DNA from: Alicycliphilus denitrificans K601
GTDB lineage: Bacteria; Pseudomonadota; Gammaproteobacteria; Burkholderiales; Burkholderiaceae_C
DNA length: 64,000 nucleotides
Direction of reading: 5' to 3'
Assembly: GCF_000204645.1 (NCBI RefSeq)
Contig: NC_015422.1
Location: 248,001 to 312,000 of the forward strand
Both the position numbers and the translations under genes were made by a program. Of this stretch, positions 27,142-36,027 are shown piece after piece. Each line of letters starts with the position of its first letter. Within the stretch, counting starts at the first letter, position 1. Below the pieces are notes generated by a model. The model did no database searches and had not been told where the DNA came from. It was given only the letters and a program-made list of their open reading frames with translations.

Positions 27142-28623
27142 TTATGACATGTCAGGCCAGGCCTGCAGCAGGTTGAAAGAGGCCTCCAGGCAGGCCGCCG
27201 CCTGCAGCATCTGCGCATCGCAGAACATGGGCGCGACGATCTGCAGGCCCACCGGCAGCCGCTCGGAATCGAAGCCGCACGGGATGCTGACGGCGGGATG
27301 GCCCGTCATGTTGAACGGCATGGTCCAGGGGTACCAGTTCGCGCGGATGTCGCCCATCTCGGCGCCGTCGATCTCCATGCGGTCGAAGATGTCGGTGCCC
27401 AGCGGCAGCGCCGTGCGCGTGAGCGTCGGCATGACTAGGAAGTCCGCGTCGTCCAGCCAGCCCTGCACGGTGTGAAAAAGTCGGGAGCGCGCGAACATCG
27501 CGTTCTGGTAGTCGAGCGCGCTGTAGTCCTGCGCGCTCTCGATCTGGCGCCGGAACGTGGCGCTCAGGGCGTCGCCATGCTGCTGCACCAGCGGCGCGAA
27601 GCGGGCGCGCCAGACCGTGTGGTTCACCGTACGCCAGAGGGGCTCGATGTCCAGCTGCGCCTCGAACGGCTCCACACTGCCTCCCAGCGACTCGATGTGG
27701 AGCAGCGCCTGCCGGAACGCCTGCTCCACCTGCGCCGACACGCGGCGCCCGTGCGGCGCGACGTTGTAGCGAAAGCGCTTGCCGCGCAGGTCACGCGCCG
27801 CCCGCACGGCCTGCACGTGATCGACAGCCGCGCGTCCCTGGGACCAGGGGTCGCACGGGTGGGGGCCGGCCATCGCGTCGAGCATCAGCGCCGTGTCCAG
27901 CACGGTGCGCGCGGTCGGCGTGACGTAGGTCTGGTTGCCGAAGAGGTCCAGTGCCTGGCTGTGCGGCACCACGCCGATGGTCTGCTTGATGCCCACCACG
28001 CCGTTGCAGGCGGCGGGGATGCGCGTGGAGCCGCCGCCATCGGTGGCGATGGCCAGCGGCGCCATGCCGGCGGCGACGGCCACCGCCGCGCCCCCGCTGC
28101 TGCCGCCGCAGGTGTGGCGGGGGCTCCATGCGTTGGGCGTGGCGCCGAACAGCGGCGCGTCGGTGAAACCCTTGGAGCCGAACTCGGGCGTCGTGGTCTT
28201 GCCGATCAGGATCGCGCCGGCGCGGCGCAACCGGGCCACGGAGACGGCGTCCTCGGCGGGGACGTTGCCGCGCAGGGGGAGCGCCCCGAAGGTCGTGGCG
28301 ACGTCCCGGGTGTTGACGATGTCCTTCACGGAGAACGGCACGCCGTGTAGCGCGCCCAGGGCGTCGCCGCGCATGAGGGCGCCCTCGGCGGCCCGGGCCT
28401 GCGCCAGCGCCTGGTCCGCGCACACGGTGATGAAGCAGTTCAGCCGGGGCTGCTGCGCCGCCATGTGCGCGAGGATGGCGGTGGTGGCCTCCACGGGGGA
28501 GATGTGCCTGCCGCGTATGGCGCGGGCCAGTTCGGCCGCGGGCCATTTCCACAATTCGGGGGGCATGGCCGAAGGCGGGGGGAGGTCGTCGTTCACTCTG
28601 TGTTGCCGCCGCGGCGGGTGCAT
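27142..28623 (-). CDS. Amidase signature family protein
   Basis: About 493 residues of an amidase-signature hydrolase. The Ser-cisSer-Lys triad is visible: Lys in FSVKDIVNT, Ser in CGGSSGGAAVAVAAG, and Ser in DGGGSTRIPAA. It hydrolyses a carboxamide to the acid and ammonia. The start is uncertain: ATG 28623, GTG 28596 and ATG 28566 are all possible, and none has a strong ribosome site. The last gives the usual ELWKWPAAELARAI opening almost at once. It is not the GatA subunit by context, since no gatB or gatC is near. Confidence 0.85.
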   Translation of the reverse strand: MHPPRRQHRVNDDLPPPSAMPPELWKWPAAELARAIRGRHISPVEATTAILAHMAAQQPRLNCFITVCADQALAQARAAEGALMRGDALGALHGVPFSVKDIVNTRDVATTFGALPLRGNVPAEDAVSVARLRRAGAILIGKTTTPEFGSKGFTDAPLFGATPNAWSPRHTCGGSSGGAAVAVAAGMAPLAIATDGGGSTRIPAACNGVVGIKQTIGVVPHSQALDLFGNQTYVTPTARTVLDTALMLDAMAGPHPCDPWSQGRAAVDHVQAVRAARDLRGKRFRYNVAPHGRRVSAQVEQAFRQALLHIESLGGSVEPFEAQLDIEPLWRTVNHTVWRARFAPLVQQHGDALSATFRRQIESAQDYSALDYQNAMFARSRLFHTVQGWLDDADFLVMPTLTRTALPLGTDIFDRMEIDGAEMGDIRANWYPWTMPFNMTGHPAVSIPCGFDSERLPVGLQIVAPMFCDAQMLQAAACLEASFNLLQAWPDMS

Positions 28624-28731
28624 CGTCTCCAGGATCCGGGGATTATCGGCCGCGGGCGGACCGTGCCGCAATGTCGGTAACTACGCACGACCCGCAGCCG
28701 CGCCCCTGCGCGCGCATAGGACAATGCGCCT

Positions 28732-29148
28732 ATGAATTTGCGCAAGATCTTCATTCCGCTGGGCATCGTCGCCCTCGCCATCGCCGGCTATCGCGCCTAC
28801 GGCCTGCAGGGCATCCTCACCGTGAGCGGGGGGCTGGTCATGTGGGGGCTGCTGCATTACACGCGTCTCATGAATGTGATGCAGAAGGCCCGGAACAACC
28901 CGATCGGCTACGTGGGCAGCGCCGTGATGCTCAACGCCAGGCTCAAGTCCGGCGTGAACCTGATGCACGTGGTCGCCATGACGCGCGCGCTGGGCGAGCA
29001 GCTGTCGGCCGAAGGCCAGGAGCCCGAGGTGTACCGTTGGACGGACGGCACGCAGTCGCACGTGACCTGCGAATTCGTCAATGGCCGGCTGGTGCGCTGG
29101 AACCTGGTGCGGCCGGCGCCGGGCGAGGACCCCGCCGGCGAATCGTAA
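28732..29148 (+). CDS. Conserved small membrane protein of unknown function
   Basis: A 138-residue protein with two N-terminal hydrophobic helices (about residues 5-22 and 25-45) and a soluble domain containing NPIGYVGSAVMLNARLKSG and a beta-rich tail (VTCEFVNGRLVRWNLVRP). I know no function for it. It lies 44 bp upstream of ilvE in the same direction and could share its transcript. Confidence 0.7.
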   Translation: MNLRKIFIPLGIVALAIAGYRAYGLQGILTVSGGLVMWGLLHYTRLMNVMQKARNNPIGYVGSAVMLNARLKSGVNLMHVVAMTRALGEQLSAEGQEPEVYRWTDGTQSHVTCEFVNGRLVRWNLVRPAPGEDPAGES

Positions 29149-29192
29149 AATAGCCGGCTTTGCGACCCACGCAGTTTCTGTAAAGGATCACC

Positions 29193-30131
29193 ATGAGCCC
29201 CGTTGTTCCCTCCATGGCCGACCGTGACGGCAAGATCTGGATGGATGGCCAGATGGTGGACTGGCGCGATGCCAAGATCCACGTGCTGACCCACTCGCTG
29301 CACTACGGCTGCGGCGCCTTCGAAGGCGTGCGCGCCTACAAGACGGAGCAGGGCACGGCCATCTTCCGCCTGCAGGAGCACACCGACCGCCTGTTCAACA
29401 GCGCCAAGATCCTGCGCATGAAGCTTCCTTTCACCAAGGAGGAGGTGAACGAGGCGCAGCGGGCCGTGGTGCGGGCCAACAAGCTGGAATCGTGCTACCT
29501 GCGCCCGCTGACCTGGATCGGCTCCGAAAAGCTGGGCGTCTCGCCCAAGGGCAACAAGATCCACATGATCGTCGCGGCCTGGGCTTGGGGCGCCTACCTG
29601 GGCGAGGAGGGCATGGCGCGCGGCATCCGCGTCAAGACCAGCAGCTTCACGCGCCACCACGTCAACATCACGATGACGCAGGCCAAGGCGTCGAGCAACT
29701 ACACCAACTCCATCCTGGCCAACATGGAGGCCACCGACGACGGCTACGACGAGGCCCTGCTGCTCGACAGCGCCGGCTTCGTCTCCGAGGGCTCGGGCGA
29801 GAACGTGTTCATCATCAAGGATGGCGTGGTCTACACGCCCGACCTGTCGGCCGGCGCCCTCAACGGCATCACGCGCAACACCGTGCTGCACATCTGCAAG
29901 GACCTGGGCCTGGAACTGGTGCAAAAGCGCATCACGCGCGACGAGGTGTACATTGCCGACGAGGCCTTCTTCAGCGGCACGGCCGCCGAGATCACGCCGA
30001 TCCGCGAGCTCGACCGCGTGCAGATCGGCGGCGGCAGCCGCGGCCCGCTCACGGAGAAGATCCAGACGGCTTTCTTCGACATCGTCAATGGCCGCAATCC
30101 CAAATACGCCCACTGGCTCACCAAGGTCTGA
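29193..30131 (+). CDS. ilvE: Branched-chain amino acid aminotransferase
   Basis: A 312-residue fold-type IV PLP enzyme catalysing the last step of Val, Leu and Ile synthesis. It shows the N-terminal DGKIWMDGQMVDWRDAKIHVLTHSLHYG pattern, the PLP lysine in TQAKASSNYTNS, and the C-terminal FFSGTAAEITPI signature. AAAGGA precedes the ATG. The length is normal. Confidence 0.95.
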   Translation: MSPVVPSMADRDGKIWMDGQMVDWRDAKIHVLTHSLHYGCGAFEGVRAYKTEQGTAIFRLQEHTDRLFNSAKILRMKLPFTKEEVNEAQRAVVRANKLESCYLRPLTWIGSEKLGVSPKGNKIHMIVAAWAWGAYLGEEGMARGIRVKTSSFTRHHVNITMTQAKASSNYTNSILANMEATDDGYDEALLLDSAGFVSEGSGENVFIIKDGVVYTPDLSAGALNGITRNTVLHICKDLGLELVQKRITRDEVYIADEAFFSGTAAEITPIRELDRVQIGGGSRGPLTEKIQTAFFDIVNGRNPKYAHWLTKV

Positions 30132-30138
30132 TCACGCC

Positions 30139-30345
30139 ATGCCTCAAGCAATCGTCGAACTGCTCGCCAAGGACCTGGACGGCAATGGGGGCGTGCACTG
30201 CCCCAACCCCAAGGCGGACATGAAGCTGTGGAACGGCCATCCCAGGGTATTCCTCGAGATCGCCCACCAGGGACAGGCGCAGTGCCCGTATTGCGGCACG
30301 CTGTACCGCCTCAAGGCGGGTGAGATTGTTCACGCGGGTCATTGA
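30139..30345 (+). CDS. CHCC zinc-finger domain protein
   Basis: A 68-residue protein with the CHCC zinc ligands of the NDUFS6-like family: C in GGVHCPNP, H in NGHPRVFLEI or nearby, and the pair CPYC. In beta-proteobacteria it commonly follows ilvE, as here (7 bp after the stop). Its function is not established. Confidence 0.85.
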   Translation: MPQAIVELLAKDLDGNGGVHCPNPKADMKLWNGHPRVFLEIAHQGQAQCPYCGTLYRLKAGEIVHAGH

Positions 30346-30419
30346 CACACGACCTCGCCCCGCAGCCGCGCAGGTTGCGGGACTTGAGCGATCGGCCCCG
30401 GGGTCGGCGTATTGACCAC

Positions 30420-31772
30420 ATGACCACCCTCGAATCCTTCCTGGGCGCGCCGCCCTGGCCTCGCCAGCTCGCCACCGCGGCGCTGTTCCTGCTTCCCGCG
30501 CTGGCCCTGACGGTGCAGTCCGGCTATTCCTACGGTGCGGCGCTGCTGCTGATCGGGGCGCTGTGCTCGCTGCGCCGCTGGCCTTTCGCCGCACAGGACC
30601 GGTGGACCTGGGGCTTTGCGGTTGCCATGGGCGGCATGGGCGTTTTCTGGTGGCTCCTGGCCAATCCGCAGGAAAGCCTGGGGGGAACGTGGGACCGTCC
30701 TTCCAAGTTCGCCCTCGGCATCGCATGCCTGCTCTTCGTGAGCCCTACCGCGCCCAGGCCACGGGCGCAGTTCTGGGGGCTGCTGGCGGGCTGCCTGGGC
30801 GCGGGCGCCGTGGCGTTGTGGCAGGTGCATGTGGAGGGTGCCCCGCGTGCTTCGGGGTTCCCGAGCGGGAAGACCAATGCCATCCAGTGGGGCAACCTGG
30901 CGCTGCTGCTGGGCACCATGCTGGCCGTGCAGGCGATCACGCTGCGCGAGCACCTGGGCCGCGCCGCCCTGGCGCTGGCGGGCCTGGCGGCGCTGATGGC
31001 ACTCAACGCCTCGGTGCTGTCGCTGTCGCGCGGCGGCTGGCTGGCGCTGCTGCTGGCCAGTCCCGTGGGCCTGTACCTGCTGTGGCGCTTCGACCGGCGC
31101 GCGCTGTGGCGCATGCTGGGCGGCGCGGCCGTCGTGCTGGCCGTGCTGGGCGCGGCCAACCATGCGGTGCTGGCCGAGCGCTGGAACGTCATGGAAAAAG
31201 AGATGCTAGTCTATGACGCCGAGCGTGAGGCGGGCAACTCGGTGGGCCAGCGCCTGGAGCACTGGCGCTTTGCCTGGGAGGTGGGACTGGAGAAGCCCAT
31301 CTTCGGCTGGGGCATGCGCGGCTACCTGGAGGAGAAGGAAAAGCGCGTGGCCGCGGGGCAGTACGAACCGTCCATCGTGGAGTACATCTACACCCATAAC
31401 GAGCCGCTGGACATGTTCGTCAAGGCGGGCATCGTCGGCGTGGCCTGGCTGCTTCTGTTCTACGCAGTGCCGCTGTGCATGTTCTGGCCCACCCGCGCGC
31501 GCGTGGCGGCCTATGCGCGCCAGGGCGCCGAGGTGCGCGCGCAGATGCTGGCGCTGCGCTTGGGCGGCGTGTGCATTCCGCTGCTGTACGCGGGCTTCGG
31601 CATGACGCAGGTTTTCTTCGCCCACAACAGCGGCATCATGTTCTACCTGTTCATGACCATGCTCACCTGGGCGGCGGTGCTCGGCATGGACGCGCAATAC
31701 GCGGGTGGCGCGGGCGCATCGTCGTCCTCTTTGCCGCGCCGTGGTCCATCCTCCCGCCAGTCCCGTGCCTGA
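30420..31772 (+). CDS. O-antigen ligase/polymerase-like membrane protein (Wzy/WaaL family)
   Basis: A 450-residue inner-membrane protein with about eleven hydrophobic helices and a large periplasmic loop. The loop has SLSRGGWLALL before it, EHWRFAWEVGLEKPIFGWGMRG within it, and YTHNEPLDMFVKAGIVG at its end, the classic Wzy_C pattern with conserved Arg and His. It joins or polymerises lipid-linked glycans at the periplasmic face. ATG 30420 is chosen for the MTTLESFLG start. It leads a four-gene glycan set. Confidence 0.82.
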   Translation: MTTLESFLGAPPWPRQLATAALFLLPALALTVQSGYSYGAALLLIGALCSLRRWPFAAQDRWTWGFAVAMGGMGVFWWLLANPQESLGGTWDRPSKFALGIACLLFVSPTAPRPRAQFWGLLAGCLGAGAVALWQVHVEGAPRASGFPSGKTNAIQWGNLALLLGTMLAVQAITLREHLGRAALALAGLAALMALNASVLSLSRGGWLALLLASPVGLYLLWRFDRRALWRMLGGAAVVLAVLGAANHAVLAERWNVMEKEMLVYDAEREAGNSVGQRLEHWRFAWEVGLEKPIFGWGMRGYLEEKEKRVAAGQYEPSIVEYIYTHNEPLDMFVKAGIVGVAWLLLFYAVPLCMFWPTRARVAAYARQGAEVRAQMLALRLGGVCIPLLYAGFGMTQVFFAHNSGIMFYLFMTMLTWAAVLGMDAQYAGGAGASSSSLPRRGPSSRQSRA

Positions 31773-32880
31773 GATCGCCCGCCGGCCCCGCGTGCTGCAC
31801 TTCGTGACCGGCGGGTTTTCCGGGGCCACGCAGGTGGCGGTGGACCTGGTGCGCGCCCACGCGCTGTCGGGCCGCTGCGAGGCGCTGCTGGTGCTGCGCC
31901 GCAAGCGGCATACCCGCGGCGAGCGCGTGCAGGCCCTGCGCGACGAGGGCCTGGCCGTGGAGACCGTGGCCGGCTGGGCGCATGCGGCCACCGTCTGGCA
32001 GCTGGCCGCCGTCTGCCGGCGCTGGCGGCCCGACGTGCTCGTGGCCCACGGCTTCAGCGAGCACCTGTGGGGCCGCTACGCGGGGCTGGTTGCCGGCGTG
32101 CCGCGGCTGGTGCAGGTGGAGCACAACTCCCGCGAGCGCTACACCGCCTGGCGGCTGCGCCAGGCGCTGTGGCTGGCCGGGCGCACCGAGGCCATCGTCG
32201 GCGTCTCCGAGGGCGTGCGCCAGAGCCTGCTGGCGCGCGGCTTTCCGCCCGGCAAGACCGTCGCCATTCCCAACGGCATCCCGCTCGCGCCCTACGATTG
32301 CGCGGACGGGCATGACTGGGCCGGCCGCGTGCCCGGCATCGTCATGGCCGCACGCTTCGCGCGCCAGAAGGACCACGCCACGCTGCTGCGCGCCGTGGCG
32401 CTGCTGCGCCAGCAGGGGCTCACGCCGCCCGTGAAGCTGGCCGGCGGCGGCAAGGCGGGCGCGCGGCGCGCGGCGCGCAGGCTGTGCACCGAGCTGGGGC
32501 TGGACGGGCAGGTGGAATTCCTGGGCCATTGCAAGGACATGCCTGGGTTGCTCATGGGGCACCGCATTTGCGTGCTGTCCACGCACTACGAGGGCATGCC
32601 GCTGTCGCTGATCGAGGGCATGGCCGCGGGCTGCGCCGTGGTGGGCAGCCGCGTGGTGGGTGTGCAGGAGGTCATCGAAGACGGCCGCAACGGCCTGCTG
32701 GCCGGGCACGCCGACCCCCGGTCCCTGGCCGATGCCCTGGAGCGCCTGCTGACGCGCGATGACGAGGCCCGGCGCATGGCACGGGCCGCGCGGGACGACG
32801 CGCTGCGGCTCTACGGTCTGCAGACCATGACCGCGCGGTACGAGGACCTGCTGCTGCGTGGACTGGAGCACCCCCGATGA
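31765..32880 (+). CDS. Glycosyltransferase family 4 protein
   Basis: A GT-B-fold sugar transferase of about 371 residues. The N-domain begins RPRVLHFVTGGFSGATQVA and the C-domain contains the E-x7-E motif in HYEGMPLSLIEGMAAG. It probably adds a hexose from a nucleotide sugar to a cell-surface glycan on the cytoplasmic face. The GTG at 31765 overlaps the upstream stop by 8 bp; another GTG at 31705 is possible. The downstream GT2 gene starts within its stop codon (ATGA). Confidence 0.83.
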   Translation: MPEIARRPRVLHFVTGGFSGATQVAVDLVRAHALSGRCEALLVLRRKRHTRGERVQALRDEGLAVETVAGWAHAATVWQLAAVCRRWRPDVLVAHGFSEHLWGRYAGLVAGVPRLVQVEHNSRERYTAWRLRQALWLAGRTEAIVGVSEGVRQSLLARGFPPGKTVAIPNGIPLAPYDCADGHDWAGRVPGIVMAARFARQKDHATLLRAVALLRQQGLTPPVKLAGGGKAGARRAARRLCTELGLDGQVEFLGHCKDMPGLLMGHRICVLSTHYEGMPLSLIEGMAAGCAVVGSRVVGVQEVIEDGRNGLLAGHADPRSLADALERLLTRDDEARRMARAARDDALRLYGLQTMTARYEDLLLRGLEHPR

Positions 32881-33923
32881 AGGATGCGGACGCTCCCTGG
32901 CTCAGCATCCTCGTGCCCGTCTACGACGTGCAGGACTACCTGGCCGAGTGCATCGGGTCGGTGATGGAGCAGCTGGCGCAGCTGCCGGACGGCGGCGCGG
33001 GCGTGGAGGTGCTGGTGCTCGACGACGCGTCCACCGACGGCTCGCGCGCCCTCATGGACGCGCTGGCCGCGCGCTGGCCCGGCCGCCTGGCCCTGATGCA
33101 CCACGCGCGCAACCAGGGGCTGAGCGCGGCGCGCAACACCATGATCGGCGCGGCCCGCGGCGAGTACCTGTGGTTCCTCGACTCCGACGACAAGCTGCTG
33201 CCCGGCGCGCTGGCGGGCCTGCAGGCCGCCGTGCGGCGCCACGCGCCCGACGCGGTGCTGTGCGACTTCGCGGTCTGGCGCGAGCGCCCGCGCCTCAAGC
33301 ACCGGCTGCGCGGCGAGGCGCACCGCGCCACCTTCGCCGGGCCCGCAGGCGGGCCGTTCCACGACCGGGCGGCGCTGCTGGCCGGGCTGTTCATGACGGG
33401 CCAGCTGCACGCCTGGTCCAAGATCACGCGGCGCGCGCTGTGGGGCGCGGACCTGCGCTTTCCGCCGGGCCGCTACTTCGAAGACATGGCCACCATGCCC
33501 CTGGCCCTGCTGCGCGCGCGCAGCCATTGCTACCTGCCCGAACCCTGGGTGGCCTACCGCCAGCGCGGCAGCAGCATCCTGGCCACCATGACGCTGCCCA
33601 AGGCGCTGGATCAGTCGCAGGCGCTGGGCGCGTTTGCCCAGGCCCTGCGGGCGGCCGAGGCCGCGGGCGACATGCCCGCCCATGCGGATCTGCATTTCGC
33701 GCTGGCCCACCAATGCGCGCGCAGCCTCACGGGCGCGGCGCGCTTCCTGGAGCGGGCAGCGCTGCCCGTGGCCGAGCGCGAGGCCGCGGCGCGGCGGCTG
33801 CGCGACGACTTCGCTGCGGCATCGCCCCTGGCCGCGGAGGCGCTGCTGCGCGCCTATGCGCGGCGCGGCTGGTGGCTGCGCGCCCACCGGCTGCGGCGCG
33901 CCTGGAGCACCGTGTCCGCATGA
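32877..33923 (+). CDS. Glycosyltransferase family 2 protein
   Basis: A 348-residue GT-A-fold transferase. It opens WLSILVPVYDVQDYLAECIGSV, has LDDASTDGS for nucleotide binding, and carries the metal-binding DSDD motif in WFLDSDDKLLPG. A HAWSKITRRALW block marks the acceptor site. Both ends overlap neighbours by 4 bp (ATGA), so the set is tightly coupled. Its role is probably extension of a surface oligosaccharide. Confidence 0.85.
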   Translation: MKDADAPWLSILVPVYDVQDYLAECIGSVMEQLAQLPDGGAGVEVLVLDDASTDGSRALMDALAARWPGRLALMHHARNQGLSAARNTMIGAARGEYLWFLDSDDKLLPGALAGLQAAVRRHAPDAVLCDFAVWRERPRLKHRLRGEAHRATFAGPAGGPFHDRAALLAGLFMTGQLHAWSKITRRALWGADLRFPPGRYFEDMATMPLALLRARSHCYLPEPWVAYRQRGSSILATMTLPKALDQSQALGAFAQALRAAEAAGDMPAHADLHFALAHQCARSLTGAARFLERAALPVAEREAAARRLRDDFAAASPLAAEALLRAYARRGWWLRAHRLRRAWSTVSA

Positions 33924-34894
33924 CGTCCGCCACGCCGTCCCTCCGCTGGAAGCACCGGGGCGAGCTGTGGCTGGCCCGCTGGCTGCGGCGCTGGTTCCGC
34001 CTGCGCCCGTTGTGGCTGGAGGGCGCACCCGCGCCCGAATTCACGCTGTATTCGACGGGCGCGGCCCGGGCACCCGCAGCCGCCATTCCCCGCATCATCT
34101 GGAGCTACTGGCAGGGCGGCACGCCGCCGCTGCTGGTGCGGCGCTGCTTCGACAACTGGCGGCGCCTGCACCCGCACTTCGAAATCCGCATCCTCGACGA
34201 GCGCGGCGCGCTGCAGTACCTGCCCGCCATTCCCCGCGCGCTGGACGGCGCATCGGCGGCCAAGCGGGCCGACTGGATACGCCTGGAGCTGCTGCGGCGC
34301 CACGGCGGCATCTGGCTCGATGCCAGCACCATCCTCACCCGTCCGCTGGACTGGGTGCTGGCCGAGCAGGCGCGCACCGGCGCCGATTTCGTGGGCTACT
34401 ACCTGCAGCAGTACACCAGCGCCCCGGACCGCCCGGTGGTGGAGAACTGGTTCATGGCCGCGCCGCCGGCCAGCCCCTTCATCGAGGACCTGCAGCGCGA
34501 GTTCACCGGCGAGGTCATCGTCCGCAGCGGCGAGGAATACGTCGCCCACCTGCGCGCCCAGGGCCTGTACGAACGGGCGCTGCAGCGCATCGACATGCCG
34601 GCCTACCTGAGCATGCACCTGGCGCTGCAGGTCGTGCTGCTGCGCGGCGGCGCCTACCGGCTGTGCCTGGCCCGGGCCGAGGCGGGGCCGTACCTCTACC
34701 ACGTGCTGGGCCGCTGGCGCCGCACCGGGCTCAAGCTGCGGCTGCTGTTCGCGCGCGTGTGCGGGCCGCTGCCGCCCCTGATCAAGCTGCGTTCGCCCGA
34801 CCGCCGCCGCCTCGACGACTACCTGGCGCGCGGCCTGTACCTGCCCGAGAGCGTGGCGGGGCGGTGGCTCATGGGTGACGAGGTGGCTCGCTGA
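33920..34894 (+). CDS. Capsular polysaccharide synthesis-type glycosyltransferase
   Basis: A 324-residue protein of the Gly_transf_sug/Caps_synth class. Signature parts are PRIIWSYWQGGTPPLLVRR, FEIRILDERGA, and the DxD-like AKRADWIRLELLRRHGGIWLDAST block that binds the sugar nucleotide. It starts within the previous stop (ATGA) and is the last gene of the set. Dispersed repeat copy C follows its stop. Confidence 0.8.
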   Translation: MTSATPSLRWKHRGELWLARWLRRWFRLRPLWLEGAPAPEFTLYSTGAARAPAAAIPRIIWSYWQGGTPPLLVRRCFDNWRRLHPHFEIRILDERGALQYLPAIPRALDGASAAKRADWIRLELLRRHGGIWLDASTILTRPLDWVLAEQARTGADFVGYYLQQYTSAPDRPVVENWFMAAPPASPFIEDLQREFTGEVIVRSGEEYVAHLRAQGLYERALQRIDMPAYLSMHLALQVVLLRGGAYRLCLARAEAGPYLYHVLGRWRRTGLKLRLLFARVCGPLPPLIKLRSPDRRRLDDYLARGLYLPESVAGRWLMGDEVAR

Positions 34895-34895
34895 T

Positions 34896-34956
34896 TGCTA
34901 TTTATTGAATAGCTCCTGGCGCTTTGTGGATAAGCGCTGGAGGCCAAAAACACGCA
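34896..34956 (-). repeat. Dispersed dyad repeat, copy C
   Basis: It contains GAATAGCTCCTGGCGCTTTG and TAAGCGCTGGAGGCC, separated by 5 bases. It lies between two convergent genes, where it could form a hairpin in either transcript. Confidence 0.7.
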
Positions 34957-34962
34957 AAACAT

Positions 34963-36027
34963 TCAAGTCTGCAGCCGCTGCAGCGCGGCCCGCCATTCCT
35001 GCGCCAGCAGCGCCACCAGCTCGCCCGCCGGCAGCACGCGCGCCGCGCCCACGCCCTGGCCGGCCCACAGCGCGATGTGTCCGGCGTCCCCGGCTTGCGC
35101 GGCGGCGCGGCGGATGGGGCCCATGAGGGCGTTCTGCACGGGGTAGGCGGGGATGTCCGCCTCTTGCGGCTGCAGCGACCGCATCGCCTGGTTGAGGATG
35201 CCGCGCGCCGGGCGGCCCGAGAAGATGCGCGTCAGGCGCGTGTCCGTGGCCTGGGCGGCGGCCATTGCGGCGCGCTGCGCGGGGACTATTGATGACTCGG
35301 GGCAGGCGAGGAAGGCCGTGCCCATCTGCACCGCCTGCGCGCCCAGCGCCTGCGCGGCGGCGATGCCGCGCCCGTCCATGATGCCGCCGGCGGCGATCAC
35401 GGGAATCTTCAGCGTGTCCACGCAGGTCGGCACCAGGGGCAGGGTGCCGATCAGGCTGCCTTCCCAGTCGCCCTGGAAGGTGCCGCGGTGGCCGCCGGCC
35501 TCCATGCCGCTGGCGACCACCGCATCCGCGCCCACTTCCTGCCAGGCCAGGGCCTCGGCCGGGGTGGTGGCCGTGCCGATGACGAAGCTGCCGGCTTCGC
35601 TCTGGATGCGGCGCACCTGGGCCGCGCTCAGGATGCCGAAGGTGAAGCTGGCCACGGCGGGCCGGGCTGCGATGAGCGCATCGAACTGCGCGGCGAAGTC
35701 TTCGCACCAGCGCGCCGGCGCCTCGGGCGGGAGGCCGAACCTGGCGTACAGCGGCGCCAGCCTGTCCATGGCGGCGGCCACTTCGGCAGCGTCGGGCCGG
35801 GGTGTTTCCAGCACGAACAGGTTCATCCCGAAGGGCTTGCCGGTGGCGGCGCGCACGGCGGCCGCCGCCTGGGCCATGGCCTCGGGCGAGCGCATGCCGC
35901 AGCCCAGCATGCCCAGGCCGCCGGCCTGCGACACGGCGGCCGCCAGCTGCGGCGTGTCGGAGCCCGTCATGGGGCCCTGGATGATGGGCAGGGAGATGTT
36001 CAGGCGTTGCAGCAGTGTGGTGGTCAT
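34963..36027 (-). CDS. Nitronate monooxygenase / 2-nitropropane dioxygenase family
   Basis: A 354-residue FMN-dependent TIM-barrel enzyme that oxidises nitronates. It has the family motifs PIIQGPMTGSDTPQLAAAVS near the N-terminus, GADAVVASGMEAGGHRG with the catalytic His, and PVIAAGGIMDGRGIAAA for the phosphate site. Its start overlaps the LysR stop by 4 bp, so regulator and enzyme are cotranscribed. Confidence 0.88.
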   Translation of the reverse strand: MTTTLLQRLNISLPIIQGPMTGSDTPQLAAAVSQAGGLGMLGCGMRSPEAMAQAAAAVRAATGKPFGMNLFVLETPRPDAAEVAAAMDRLAPLYARFGLPPEAPARWCEDFAAQFDALIAARPAVASFTFGILSAAQVRRIQSEAGSFVIGTATTPAEALAWQEVGADAVVASGMEAGGHRGTFQGDWEGSLIGTLPLVPTCVDTLKIPVIAAGGIMDGRGIAAAQALGAQAVQMGTAFLACPESSIVPAQRAAMAAAQATDTRLTRIFSGRPARGILNQAMRSLQPQEADIPAYPVQNALMGPIRRAAAQAGDAGHIALWAGQGVGAARVLPAGELVALLAQEWRAALQRLQT

